Assembly (NCBI RefSeq): GCF_012275445.1 | Contig: NZ_JAAZQK010000014.1 | Span: 62,001-126,000, forward strand | Length of the DNA stretch: 64,000 nt | Direction: 5' to 3' | From: Rhizobacter sp. SG703 | Lineage (GTDB): Bacteria; Pseudomonadota; Gammaproteobacteria; Burkholderiales; Burkholderiaceae_C | Shown: positions 45,298-54,421 of the stretch, one piece after another | How positions within the stretch are numbered: the stretch's first letter is position 1 | How the letters are laid out: every line of letters starts with the position of its first letter | Made by a program: the position numbers and the translations under genes | The notes under the pieces: generated by a model | Told to the model about the DNA's origin: nothing | Seen by the model: the letters and a program-made list of their open reading frames with translations, nothing else | The model's database searches: none

Positions 45298-46362
45298 TCA
45301 GACCACCATCTGCGCCAGCTCGCCCTTCGCATAGCGCTGCGCCACCTGTTGCAGACTCTGCGCCTTGATCTTGCCCGCCTGCCCCTCGCAGCCGAACTCC
45401 AGGTAGCGCTGCCTGCAGATCGCCTTGGCGGCTTCGCGCGCCGGCTTCAGGTATTCGCGCGGGTCGAACTTCTCGGGGTGCTGCACGAAGAACTTGCGGA
45501 TGGCCGCCGTCATCGCGAGGCGGATGTCGGTGTCGATGTTGATCTTGCGCACGCCGTGCTTGATGGCTTCCTGGATCTCGCTGACCGGCACGCCGTAGGT
45601 TTCCTTCATGTCGCCGCCGAACTCGCGGATCGCGGCCAGCAGCTCCTGCGGCACGCTCGAACTGCCGTGCATCACCAGGTGGGTGTTCGGGATGCGGGCG
45701 TGGATTTCCTTGATGCGGCCGATCGCGAGGATGTCGCCGGTCGGCTTGCGGGTGAACTTGTAGGCGCCGTGGCTGGTGCCGATCGCGATGGCCAGCGCGT
45801 CGAGCTGGGTGCGCTTGACGAAGTCGGCGGCCTGCTCCGGGTCGGTCAGCAGCTGGTCCAGCGTCATCGTCGCGTCGGTACCGTGGCCGTCTTCCTTGTC
45901 GCCCTTCATCGTCTCGAGCGAACCGAGCACGCCGAGCTCGCCTTCGACGGTGACGCCGACCCGGTGCGCCATGTCGACCACCTTGCGCGTCACGTCGACG
46001 TTGTAGTCGTAGCTGGCGATGGTCTTGCCGTCGGCCTGCAGCGAGCCGTCCATCATCACCGAGCTGAAGCCGAGGGCGATCGCGCCCTGGCAGACGTCCG
46101 GGTTCTGGCCGTGGTCCTGGTGCATCACCAATGGAACCCGGGGGTAACTTTCAACCGCCGCAAGGATCAGGTGCTTGATGAACGGCTCGCCGGCGTACTT
46201 GCGGGCGCCGGCGCTGGCCTGCAGGATGACCGGGGCGCCGACCTCGTCGGCGGCGCTCATCACGGCCTGCACCTGTTCGAGGTTGTTGACGTTGAAGGCC
46301 GGAATTCCGTAGCCGTTCTCGGCGGCATGGTCCAGCAGCTGGCGCATTGAAACGAGTGGCAT
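45298..46362 (-). CDS. fbaA: Class II fructose-1,6-bisphosphate aldolase
   Basis: A zinc-dependent glycolytic and gluconeogenic enzyme (354 residues). [11 protein letters not shown] holds a zinc-binding His, [12 protein letters not shown] is the active-site strand, and [10 protein letters not shown] binds phosphate. The sequence is of the subtype annotated in Calvin-cycle operons, but no Calvin-cycle genes are present here. A TACAAT element lies 65 bases upstream. Confidence 0.97.
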   Translation of the reverse strand: MPLVSMRQLLDHAAENGYGIPAFNVNNLEQVQAVMSAADEVGAPVILQASAGARKYAGEPFIKHLILAAVESYPRVPLVMHQDHGQNPDVCQGAIALGFSSVMMDGSLQADGKTIASYDYNVDVTRKVVDMAHRVGVTVEGELGVLGSLETMKGDKEDGHGTDATMTLDQLLTDPEQAADFVKRTQLDALAIAIGTSHGAYKFTRKPTGDILAIGRIKEIHARIPNTHLVMHGSSSVPQELLAAIREFGGDMKETYGVPVSEIQEAIKHGVRKINIDTDIRLAMTAAIRKFFVQHPEKFDPREYLKPAREAAKAICRQRYLEFGCEGQAGKIKAQSLQQVAQRYAKGELAQMVV

Positions 46363-46426
46363 GGCGATGACCCAGGAAGTGAAGAAACCCTTCAGCCGGC
46401 ATGAAACCGCGCTGTAACTCCGGGCG

Positions 46427-46432
46427 ATTGTA
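46427..46432 (-). promoter_or_regulatory. Putative -10 element for fbaA
   Basis: TACAAT on the minus strand, 65 bases before the fbaA ATG. No good -35 is seen 16-18 bases upstream. The rest of the 283-base gap to the fusion gene at 46646 is GC-rich and holds no gene that I can support. Confidence 0.4.
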
Positions 46433-46645
46433 CTGACGGGCCCCGCGGGAAAACCCCGCCGGCATGAGGACCTCCCATGACCGCGGGGTGCCCGGGGGGG
46501 CCGCGGGCTTTTGCAGGAAACGGGCCGGCCCGCCGGCTGCGGAACTGGGCCGGCTTTGCCTTGCTTTTCCGGCTCAAGCCGGCGCGGACGCGGCGGACAC
46601 TGGACGCCAACATCCGACCGCTCGCCCCGCTGGAGGGAACCCGCC

Positions 46646-47668
46646 ATGGCCCGACTCGACCTGAATGCACTCACCCTGTGGATCACCGCTGCCGCGCAGC
46701 AGCAGCCGACCGAACTCGCGTCGCAGCTGATGCAGCGCGCCGGGGTGTCGCGCGCCACTGCCAACAAGGCCTTGCGGCGGCTGACCGAGATGGGCTGGCT
46801 GGTGCGCGAAGGCGCCGTCTCGCGACCGAGCTACCGGCCGGGCGTGATGCGCCAGGTGGTGCAGCGCTACCCGCTCGACGGCCTGTCGGAAGACCTGCCA
46901 TGGGCGCGCGACTTCGCACCGTTCTTCGCCTTCCCCGATGCGGTGCGTCGCATGGTGCACCACGCGTTCACCGAGCTGCTGAACAACGCGATCGACCACA
47001 GCGCCGGCCGCCAGGTCACGGTGTCGCTGCGCCAGACCGCGAGCCATGCGCAGCTGCTGGTGTCGGACGACGGTCGCGGCGTGTTCGACAAGATCAATGA
47101 AGCCTTCGCGCTCGACGAGCCGCACCTCGCGATGCTCGAGCTCAGCAAGGGCAAGCTGACCAGCGCGCCGGACCGTCACTGCGGCCGCGGGCTGTTCTTC
47201 ACGTCGAAGCTGGCCGACGTGTTCGACCTGCATGCGAACGAATCGGCCTTCCAGCACCGCGGCTGGGAAGCCGGCCGCTGGCGCGAAGGCAAGCCGCTGA
47301 AGTGCCACGGCACCTCGGTCTACGCCGCGTTCGCGCTCGACAGCACGCGCTCGCTGGAAGCGGTGCTGCAGGCGCACAGCGCCGACGGCGCTGGCTACGA
47401 CTTCGAGCGCACCGTGGTGCCGCTGCGCCTGCTGACGACGACGCAATCGGGGTTGGAGTCGCGCTCGCAGGCGCGCCGTGTCGGCGCCCGGCTGAACCAG
47501 TTCCGCCGCGCCGAGGTGGATTTCAGCGGGATCAGCAGCGTCGGGCACAGTTTTGCGGACGAGCTGTTCCGCGTGCTCGCCACGGAGCAGCAGGGGCTGG
47601 AGCTGGTGCCGATCAACATGCTGCCGGCGGTGGCGGCGATGGTCGGCAGCATTCGGAGCGCCGCCTGA
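46646..47668 (+). CDS. Winged-helix / GHKL ATPase / STAS-like DUF4325 fusion protein
   Basis: A 340-residue cytosolic protein with three parts. Residues 5-70 look like a winged helix ([22 protein letters not shown]). Residues 95-235 form a GHKL ATPase: N-box E110-L-L-N-N114-A-I-D-H, G1 box D141-D-G-R-G and G2 box G180-R-G182-LFFTSK. Residues 265-340 match the STAS-like DUF4325 ([21 protein letters not shown]). In partner-switching systems, the ATPase (RsbW/SpoIIAB-like) phosphorylates a Ser of a separate STAS protein; here both would sit in one chain beside a DNA-binding part. GGAGG precedes ATG 46646. Isolated and convergent with ilvA. Function unknown. Confidence 0.85.
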   Translation: MARLDLNALTLWITAAAQQQPTELASQLMQRAGVSRATANKALRRLTEMGWLVREGAVSRPSYRPGVMRQVVQRYPLDGLSEDLPWARDFAPFFAFPDAVRRMVHHAFTELLNNAIDHSAGRQVTVSLRQTASHAQLLVSDDGRGVFDKINEAFALDEPHLAMLELSKGKLTSAPDRHCGRGLFFTSKLADVFDLHANESAFQHRGWEAGRWREGKPLKCHGTSVYAAFALDSTRSLEAVLQAHSADGAGYDFERTVVPLRLLTTTQSGLESRSQARRVGARLNQFRRAEVDFSGISSVGHSFADELFRVLATEQQGLELVPINMLPAVAAMVGSIRSAA

Positions 47669-47671
47669 GGC

Positions 47672-47758
47672 GCAGCGGGCCGAGCGCCGGGCCGCCCCAA
47701 GCCGGCCCGCATCCCTCCGGGGGATCGGTCTGCGTACTCGCCGACCGAGGGGTCGTCA
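47672..47758 (-). repeat. Dispersed intergenic repeat, family R2, short copy
   Basis: On the minus strand it begins immediately after the ilvA TGA with TGACGACCCCTCGGTCGGCG, continues ACGCAGACCGATCCCCC and ends GGGCGGCCCGGCGCTCGGCC. The copy at 38120-38278 shares both ends. It fills the space between the convergent stops of ilvA and the fusion gene. Confidence 0.75.
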
Positions 47759-48964
47759 TCACCCGATTCTTTCGGCGCGGTAACCCTGCGCCCGCATCGC
47801 CGCCAGGATCTCCTCGATGTGGGCCACGCCGCGCGTGTGCACCACCACCTCGATCTCCGCGCGTTCCACCGACAGCGAGCTGAACGCCCGCTGGTGCTGC
47901 ACCTCGTCGATGTTGGCGCCCAGCTTGCCGAGCAGCGTCGCGACGTCGGCCAGCGCGCCCGGCACGTCGCGCACGTCCATGCGCAGGCGCGCGAGCCGGC
48001 CCGACTTCACCATGCCGCGCTGGATGATCTCGCCCAGCACCAGCGGCTCGATGTTGCCGCCGCACAGGATCAGCCCGACCTTGCGGCCGGCGAAGCGTGC
48101 CCGATGCTTCATCAAGGCCGCGAGGCCGACGGCGCCGGCGCCTTCGACCACCGTCTTCTCGATCTCCAGCAGCATCAGGATCGCCTGCTCGATGTCGTCC
48201 TCGCCGACCAGCAGCACGTCGTCGACATGCTGCTTGATCAGCGGCACGGTGGCGGCACCGGGCACCTTGACGCCGATGCCGTCGGCGATGGTGGCCTGCG
48301 CGCTCTCGCGCTGCTGGCCGTGCACCGCATTCCAGACGGCCGGGAAGCGCTCGGTCTGCACGCCGATCACCTGGATGCCGGGCTTCAGCGCCTTGGCCGC
48401 GGTGGCCACGCCGCCGATCAAGCCGCCGCCGCCGATCGCGACCACCAGCGTGTCGAGCGTCGGCTGCTGCGCGAGCATCTCCAGGCCGAGCGTGCCCTGG
48501 CCGGCCGCCACCTGCAGGTCGTCGTAGGGGTGCACCAGCGTCAGGGCGCGCTCCTGCGCCAGCCGCAGGCCGTGCGCGCGCGCATCGTCGAAGGTATCGC
48601 CTTCGAGCACCACGGTGGCGCCGAAGCCGCGCGTGCGTTCGACCTTCACCGCCGGCGCGAAGCGCGGCATCACGATGGTGGCGGGAATGCCCAACCGCTG
48701 CGCGTGGTACGCGACGCCCTGGGCATGGTTGCCGGCCGACACGGCGAGCACCCCACGCGCGCGCTCGATGTCGCTCAGCTGGGCGATCTTGTTGAGGGCG
48801 CCGCGCTCCTTGAACGAGGCGGTGAACTGCAGGTTCTCGAATTTCAGGAACACCTCGCAGCCGGCGATGGCCGAGAGGGTTCGCGAGGGAACGCAGGGGG
48901 TGTCGAGCACCTGGCCGTGCAGGCGCTCGGCGGCGGCACGGATATCAGCGAGGGCGAGCGTCAT
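47759..48964 (-). CDS. ilvA: Threonine ammonia-lyase (PLP) with C-terminal ACT domain
   Basis: Deaminates threonine to 2-oxobutyrate. The 401-residue protein binds PLP through the Lys of TASFKERGA and holds its phosphate with IGGGGLIGG. SAGNHAQGVAYHA is also typical. Residues 325-401 form one ACT domain (LRMDVRDVPGALADVATLLG), as in the short, catabolic-type enzyme, rather than the two of classical biosynthetic IlvA; the symbol is therefore tentative. It starts 19 bases after pyk, in the same operon as pyk and pgk. Confidence 0.92.
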   Translation of the reverse strand: MTLALADIRAAAERLHGQVLDTPCVPSRTLSAIAGCEVFLKFENLQFTASFKERGALNKIAQLSDIERARGVLAVSAGNHAQGVAYHAQRLGIPATIVMPRFAPAVKVERTRGFGATVVLEGDTFDDARAHGLRLAQERALTLVHPYDDLQVAAGQGTLGLEMLAQQPTLDTLVVAIGGGGLIGGVATAAKALKPGIQVIGVQTERFPAVWNAVHGQQRESAQATIADGIGVKVPGAATVPLIKQHVDDVLLVGEDDIEQAILMLLEIEKTVVEGAGAVGLAALMKHRARFAGRKVGLILCGGNIEPLVLGEIIQRGMVKSGRLARLRMDVRDVPGALADVATLLGKLGANIDEVQHQRAFSSLSVERAEIEVVVHTRGVAHIEEILAAMRAQGYRAERIG

Positions 48965-48983
48965 CCCGCCATTGTGCTTGGGC

Positions 48984-50414
48984 TCAGCCGACTCGGCATA
49001 CCTTCAGCATGTTGGTGCCGCCGGGGTAGCCCATCGGCTCGCCGCAGGTGATCGCGTAGGTGTCGCCCGGCTTCAGCACGCCCTTCTCGATCAGCAGCAT
49101 CTCGGCGCGCTTCAGCGCCTCGTCGCGGTCGCTGAAGTTCGGCATCAGCAGCGGGCGCACGTTGCGGTACAGCATCATCTTGCGCTGCGTGACGACCTGC
49201 GAGGTCAGGCCGTAGATCGGCACGTGGATCTTGTGGCGGCTCATCCACAGCGAGGTCGAACCCGATTCGGTCAACGCGAGGATCGCCTTGCAGCCCAGGT
49301 GGTACGCGGTGAACAGCGCGCCCATCGCGATCGACTGGTCGATGCGGCCGAACTTCTTGTTGGTGAAGCCGGCATCGAGCGAGATCTCCTCGGCGCGCTC
49401 GGCCTCGATGCAGATGGTCGACATCATCTCGACCGTCTCGACCGGGTACCGGCCGGCGGCCGTCTCGGCGCTGAGCATCACCGCATCGGTGCCGTCGAGC
49501 ACCGCATTGGCGACGTCGCTCACCTCGGCGCGCGTGGGCACCGGGTTGACGATCATCGATTCCATCATCTGCGTCGCGGTGATGACGACGCGGTCCATCT
49601 CGCGCGCCATCTTGATCATGCGTTTCTGCAGTGCCGGCACCGCGGCATTGCCGACCTCGACCGCCAGGTCGCCGCGCGCGACCATGATGCCGTCGCTCGC
49701 GCGCAGGATGCTCTCGAGCGCGGGAATCGCTTCGGTGCGCTCGATCTTCGCGATCAGCGCCGGCTTGTGGCGCCACGGCTCGCCGGCCACGTTCGCCAGC
49801 TGGCGCGCCATCTCCATGTCGGTCGCGTTCTTCGGGAAGCTCACCGCCAGGTACTCGCACTGGAAGCTCATCGCGGTCTTGATGTCCTCCATGTCCTTGG
49901 CGGTCAGCGCCGGGGCCGTCAGGCCGCCACCGGCCTTGTTGATGCCCTTGTTGTTCGACAGCTCGCCGCCGATCACCACGGTGGTGTGCACCTGGTCGCC
50001 GCGCACCGCGTCGACGGTCAGCTTCAGCAGCCCGTCGTTCAGCAGCAGCGTGTCGCCCGGCTTCACGTCGCGCGGCAGCTCCTTGTAGTCGAGGCTCACC
50101 AGTTCGTTGGTGCCGAGCGCGGTGCTGCTGGCGTCGAGCACGAACTTCTGGCCCGGCTCGAGCATCGTCTTGCCGCCTTCGAACTTGCCGACGCGGATCT
50201 TCGGGCCCTGCAGGTCGGCCATGATGGCCACTTCCTTGCCGACGGCGCGGGCGACCTCGCGCACCAGGTTGGCACGGTCGATGTGGTCCTGCGCCTTGCC
50301 GTGCGAGAAGTTGAGCCGCACCACGTCGACGCCGGCGCGGATCATCTGCGCCAGCACCTCCGGCGAGCTCGAAGCGGGGCCGAGGGTGGCGACGATCTTG
50401 GTGGCGCGTGGCAT
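48984..50414 (-). CDS. pyk: Pyruvate kinase
   Basis: Converts phosphoenolpyruvate and ADP to pyruvate and ATP. The 476-residue protein shows TLGPASSSPE, VVRLNFSHGKAQDH, MADLQGPKIRVG, the active-site KIERTEAI and DGIMVARGDLAVE. The C-terminal allosteric domain is complete. The ATG at 50414 begins the conserved RATKIVATLGP. It lies 97 bases after pgk. Confidence 0.98.
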   Translation of the reverse strand: MPRATKIVATLGPASSSPEVLAQMIRAGVDVVRLNFSHGKAQDHIDRANLVREVARAVGKEVAIMADLQGPKIRVGKFEGGKTMLEPGQKFVLDASSTALGTNELVSLDYKELPRDVKPGDTLLLNDGLLKLTVDAVRGDQVHTTVVIGGELSNNKGINKAGGGLTAPALTAKDMEDIKTAMSFQCEYLAVSFPKNATDMEMARQLANVAGEPWRHKPALIAKIERTEAIPALESILRASDGIMVARGDLAVEVGNAAVPALQKRMIKMAREMDRVVITATQMMESMIVNPVPTRAEVSDVANAVLDGTDAVMLSAETAAGRYPVETVEMMSTICIEAERAEEISLDAGFTNKKFGRIDQSIAMGALFTAYHLGCKAILALTESGSTSLWMSRHKIHVPIYGLTSQVVTQRKMMLYRNVRPLLMPNFSDRDEALKRAEMLLIEKGVLKPGDTYAITCGEPMGYPGGTNMLKVCRVG

Positions 50415-50511
50415 GGTGAGGGTCTCCGGTCTTGTCGTTGTGGGTGCTGCGATCAGCGGTGCTGCAAAGAGCGGTGCCGGCACGCGGTGGGCCGGCACGT
50501 GGCCGGAACGG

Positions 50512-51705
50512 TCAGCCTTGGGCACGGCGCTGAAGAATTTCGAAGGCCGGCAGCGTCTTGCCTTCCAGCACTTCCAGGAACGCGCCGCCGCCGGTCGAGA
50601 TGTAGCCGACATCCTTCTCGATGCCGTATTTCGCGATCGCGGCCAGCGTGTCGCCGCCGCCGGCGATGCTGAACGCGTCCGACGCAGCGATCGCGCGTGC
50701 CAGCGTTTCGGTGCCATGCGCGAACGCGTCGAACTCGAACACGCCGACCGGGCCGTTCCAGACGATGGTGCCGGCGGCCTTCAGCTGGGCGGCGAGCCTG
50801 GCCGACGTCTCCGGGCCGATGTCGAGGATCAGGTCGTCGGGTTCGACGGCCGCTGCCGCCTTCACGGTGGCCGGCGCGTCGGCCGCGAAGGCCTTCGCGG
50901 TGACGACGTCGGTCGGGATCGGCACCGCAGCGCCGCGCGCCTTCATCGCGTCGATCACGGCCCGGGCCTCGCCGACCAGGTCGGCCTCGACCAGCGACTT
51001 GCCGATCGGCAGGCCGGCGGCCAGCAGGAAGGTGTTGGCGATGCCGCCGCCGACGATCAACTGGTCGACGTTCTTCGCGAGCGATTGCAGGATCGTCAGC
51101 TTGGTGCTGACCTTGCTGCCGGCGACGATCGCCACCAGCGGCCGCTTCGGGTTGGCCAGCGCCTTCGTGATCGCGTCGATCTCGGCGGCCAGCAGCGGGC
51201 CGGCGCAGGCGATCTTCGCGAACTGGGCGATGCCGTAGGTCGAGGCCTCGGCGCGGTGCGCGGTGCCGAAGGCGTCGTGCACGAAAATGTCGCACAGCGC
51301 GGCCATCTTGCGCGAGAGCTCTTCGCTGTTCTTCTTCTCGCCCTTGTTGACTCGGCAGTTCTCGAGCAGCACCACCTGGCCGGGCGCGACCTGCACGCCG
51401 TCGGTCCAGTTCGCGATCACCGGCACCTCGCGGCCGAGCAGCTCGGAGAGCCGCTTCGCAACCGGCGCCAGCGAGTCCGCCGGCTTGAACTCGCCCTCGG
51501 TCGGGCGGCCCAGGTGCGAGGTCACCATCACCGCCGCGCCGGCTTTCAGGGCCAGTTCGATGCAGGGGACGGAGGCGCGGATGCGGGTGTCTTCGGTGAT
51601 GCGGCCGGTGTCGTCCAGCGGCACATTCAGGTCGGCGCGGATGAACACGCGCTGGCCTGCAGCTTTGCCTTGGGCTGCAAGGTCTTCAAAACGGAGAACG
51701 TTCAT
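50512..51705 (-). CDS. pgk: Phosphoglycerate kinase
   Basis: A 397-residue glycolytic enzyme. The N-terminal domain has [14 protein letters not shown] and [10 protein letters not shown]; the nucleotide domain has [11 protein letters not shown] and the closing glycine-rich [14 protein letters not shown]. First gene of the leftward pgk-pyk-ilvA group. An AT-rich TAGAAT (51730-51735) about 25 bases upstream may be its -10. Confidence 0.98.
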   Translation of the reverse strand: MNVLRFEDLAAQGKAAGQRVFIRADLNVPLDDTGRITEDTRIRASVPCIELALKAGAAVMVTSHLGRPTEGEFKPADSLAPVAKRLSELLGREVPVIANWTDGVQVAPGQVVLLENCRVNKGEKKNSEELSRKMAALCDIFVHDAFGTAHRAEASTYGIAQFAKIACAGPLLAAEIDAITKALANPKRPLVAIVAGSKVSTKLTILQSLAKNVDQLIVGGGIANTFLLAAGLPIGKSLVEADLVGEARAVIDAMKARGAAVPIPTDVVTAKAFAADAPATVKAAAAVEPDDLILDIGPETSARLAAQLKAAGTIVWNGPVGVFEFDAFAHGTETLARAIAASDAFSIAGGGDTLAAIAKYGIEKDVGYISTGGGAFLEVLEGKTLPAFEILQRRAQG

Positions 51706-51821
51706 GGGCGGGCAAAGTTTAGAGGGGGAATTCTAGGGATGCCGCGGCCGTAAAAGTTACGAAGCGGTTTCCAGATCCAGCGGGCATTGGACACCAGCCG
51801 GGCCATCCCGCGCCAGCGCAT

Positions 51822-52151
51822 CTACCAGCCCGCCAGCAGTTTCAGCGGCACCAGCACGGCCATGCCGACGAGGATCGTGCCGAGGATGCCGCGGCGCCAG
51901 AAGAAATACACCGTCGCGGCCAGCACGGACCACAGCCGCGCGTCCTGCCAGGTGGCGATCAGCTGGCCCTGGCTCATCAAGACCTCGGGCGCGACGACGG
52001 CCGCCAGTGCGGCCAGCGGCGCGTACCGCAAGCCGCGCTGCACCCAGCCGGGCAGGCGCAGTTCGCGGTCGGAGACCAGGAAGAAGCAGCGCGTGACCAC
52101 GGTGATCGCGGTCAGGCCGATGATCGTGATGAGGGATTCGAGTTCGCTCAT
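51822..52151 (-). CDS. azlD: AzlD-family membrane protein
   Basis: A 109-residue protein with three to four transmembrane helices and the family motif VTRCFFLVSDRELRLPGWVQRGLRYAPLAALAAVVAPE. AzlD is the small partner of AzlC in branched-chain amino-acid export. Its ATG overlaps the azlC stop (ATGA). Confidence 0.92.
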   Translation of the reverse strand: MSELESLITIIGLTAITVVTRCFFLVSDRELRLPGWVQRGLRYAPLAALAAVVAPEVLMSQGQLIATWQDARLWSVLAATVYFFWRRGILGTILVGMAVLVPLKLLAGW

Positions 52152-52912
52152 GACGCGACCCCGTCGCGTGGCTTGCTGCGCATCAGCGATGCCAGCACGC
52201 GCCGCCCGGCATCGCCGCCGCCGTCGATCATCAGCCCGATGCACACCGCCGCAGCGATCGCGACCACCATGTTCAGCCGGTACGGCAGCGCGAACGCGGC
52301 CACCGCGGCCGCGCCGGCCACCACGGCCGCAAAGCTGGTCGCCTTGTCGGACATCAGCGCGTAGCCCAGCCCGAGCAGCGCCAGCACGCCGGCGAAACCG
52401 AGCCCCCAATGGGTCGGCACCACGTCGGCCAGCACGATGCCGAGCACCGACGGCAGCTGCCAGGCCAGCCAGCTCATCGCACTGCTGCCGAGGAAGTACT
52501 CGATCTGGCCTTCGTCGTCGCGCGGTTCCTTGAACTTCTTCATGAACAGCACATAGTTCAGGTCGGCGGTCAGGTAGCCGAGCAGCATGCGCTGGCCGCG
52601 CGGGAAGCGCATGAAGAAGGGCCGCCAGTGGGCGCTGAAGATCACGAAGCGCAGGTTGATGCACAGCGCGGTGGCCCAGACCACCCAGGCCGGCGAGCCG
52701 GCGCCCATCAACGGGATCGCGGCCAGCTGCGCGCTGCCGGCGAACACCGCGAAGGTCATCAGCAGCGACAGCGGGATCGACAGGCCGGCCTTCACCATCG
52801 CGACGCCGGTCACCAGGCCCCAGGCGGCGATGCCCAGGCTGACGCCGGACATCTCGCGCACCCCGGCGGCGAACTGGGGGTGGCGGAGGAGGGCGCGCAG
52901 CGATGAACTCAT
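52148..52912 (-). CDS. azlC: AzlC-family amino-acid exporter subunit
   Basis: A 254-residue inner-membrane protein with about six to eight helices. It shows FAGSAQLAAIPLM and INLRFVIFSAHWRPFF, typical of AzlC. With AzlD it likely exports branched-chain amino acids or analogues. No Lrp-type regulator is adjacent. Confidence 0.93.
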   Translation of the reverse strand: MSSSLRALLRHPQFAAGVREMSGVSLGIAAWGLVTGVAMVKAGLSIPLSLLMTFAVFAGSAQLAAIPLMGAGSPAWVVWATALCINLRFVIFSAHWRPFFMRFPRGQRMLLGYLTADLNYVLFMKKFKEPRDDEGQIEYFLGSSAMSWLAWQLPSVLGIVLADVVPTHWGLGFAGVLALLGLGYALMSDKATSFAAVVAGAAAVAAFALPYRLNMVVAIAAAVCIGLMIDGGGDAGRRVLASLMRSKPRDGVAS

Positions 52913-52947
52913 GCGGGCATTGTCACCGCATGCGGGTATTCCCGCTG

Positions 52948-53409
52948 TCAGGTGTCGCTGTGCCTGGCGGGCTTCGCGCCCGATGCCTTGGGACGCTTCT
53001 CGGGTGCCGGGGCAGCTTCGGCCGGGGCCTCGCCGTCGGCGGCCTTCTCGGGCTTCACGTCGGCGCGCATCTCGGTCTTGCCTTCCGATCTGGCTTCGGA
53101 CTTGGCCTCGCTGCGCGATTCGGCCGACTTGGCGCCGCCGATCTGCGGCGCCACCGGCTCGATCTTGTTCTCGCGCATGTAGTCGTTCATGTCGCGCCAG
53201 CCGGCGAACACCGAGGCCTTGTCGGCCTTCTTGTTCAGTGCATAGCAATCCTCGATGGCCCGGTTGGCGTGGCGGCAGGCGCCGCCGATCGCGCGGCCGT
53301 CGGCTTCGCGCGCCGCGGCCAGCTTCTCGGCCGAATCGACGCCCAGCATGTCGCAGCCGGCGACGGCGGCGGTGCAGAGCAGGAGCGCAGGGATCAGGTG
53401 GCGTGGCAT
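52948..53409 (-). CDS. Small lipoprotein with charged low-complexity tail
   Basis: A 153-residue predicted lipoprotein with lipobox AVAGC (C19). The mature N-terminal half (to about residue 90) is a compact domain with two cysteines (GGACRHANRAIEDCYAL) and KASVFAGWRDMNDYMRENKI. The last 60 residues are an E/K/S/A-rich, repeat-like tail (SEAKSEARSEGKTE), probably disordered. I do not recognise the family. I chose the ATG at 53409, where the signal peptide starts. Confidence 0.75.
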   Translation of the reverse strand: MPRHLIPALLLCTAAVAGCDMLGVDSAEKLAAAREADGRAIGGACRHANRAIEDCYALNKKADKASVFAGWRDMNDYMRENKIEPVAPQIGGAKSAESRSEAKSEARSEGKTEMRADVKPEKAADGEAPAEAAPAPEKRPKASGAKPARHSDT

Positions 53410-53474
53410 GGCGGGCGGTGGTCGGGACGGGTCGTTGTTGCAGTGTCCACTGGTTCGCACGCGGGCCAGATGCG

Positions 53475-53496
53475 AAAAAGCCCCTCGAAGAGGGGC
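53475..53496 (-). terminator. Intrinsic terminator after htpX
   Basis: On the minus strand GCCCCTC, loop TTC, GAGGGGC, then TTTTT. It lies 26 bases beyond the htpX stop and before the lipoprotein gene. Confidence 0.85.
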
Positions 53497-53521
53497 CAGT
53501 TCCAGGCTTTGGCGGTGCGGC

Positions 53522-54367
53522 TCAGGCGGCCTGCATCGCGAGCAGCCGCGCGACGCGCTCCTCGGTCGACGGGTGTGTCGAGAACAGCCCGCGCAAGCCT
53601 CCGCCGGACAGCGGGTTCATGATCATCATCTGTGCCGTCTCCGGGTGGCGCTCGGCGGCCTCGAGCGGCATGCCCTGCGCGTAGCGGTGGATCTTCTGCA
53701 GCGCGCTGGCCAGCGCCTGCGGGTCGCCGGAGATCTCGGCGCCGCCGCGGTCGGCCTCGAACTCGCGGGCCCGGCTGATCGCCATCTGGATCAGGCTGGC
53801 CGCCAGCGGCGCGAGCAGCATCACCAGCAGCCCGACGATCGGGTTCTGCGGCCGGCCTTCGCTGTCGCGGCCGCCGAAGAACATCGCGAAGTTCGCGAGC
53901 ATCGAGATCGCGCCGGCCATCGTCGCGCTGATCGTGCTGATCAGGATGTCGCGGTGGCGCACGTGGGCCAGTTCATGGGCCATCACGCCGCGCAGCTCGC
54001 GCTCGCTCAGCACGCGCAGGATGCCGGTGGTGGCGGCCACCGCCGCATGCTCCGGGTTGCGGCCGGTCGCGAACGCGTTCGGGGCGTCTTCGTTGATCAG
54101 GTAGACGCGCGGCATCGGCAGCTGCGCACGTTGCGCGAGATCGTGCACCATCCGGTAGAACTGCGGCGCCGAGCGCTCGTCGACTTCCTGCGCGTTGTAC
54201 ATGCGCAGCACCATCTTGTCGGAGAACCAGTAGCTGAAGAAGTTCATGCCGACGGCCACGACCAGCGCGACCATCATGCCGGCGCGGCCGCCGATCAGCG
54301 CGCCGATGGCCATGAACAGCGCCGTGATGGCAGCCATCAGCACCGCGGTCTTCAACAGGTTGAACAT
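53522..54367 (-). CDS. htpX: HtpX family membrane metalloprotease
   Basis: A 281-residue inner-membrane zinc protease of the heat-shock quality-control system. Two N-terminal helices (4-55) precede the HExxH motif ([12 protein letters not shown], around residue 130); two more helices follow, and [11 protein letters not shown] supplies the third ligand. The length and order are normal for HtpX. It lies between fmt and a terminator, so it could be its own unit. Confidence 0.96.
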   Translation of the reverse strand: MFNLLKTAVLMAAITALFMAIGALIGGRAGMMVALVVAVGMNFFSYWFSDKMVLRMYNAQEVDERSAPQFYRMVHDLAQRAQLPMPRVYLINEDAPNAFATGRNPEHAAVAATTGILRVLSERELRGVMAHELAHVRHRDILISTISATMAGAISMLANFAMFFGGRDSEGRPQNPIVGLLVMLLAPLAASLIQMAISRAREFEADRGGAEISGDPQALASALQKIHRYAQGMPLEAAERHPETAQMMIMNPLSGGGLRGLFSTHPSTEERVARLLAMQAA

Positions 54368-54421
54368 GGGGGAGCCCTTTCTCTTGCAACAGGGCCTCAG
54401 ATGAGGTCCCGCCGCCCAAGT

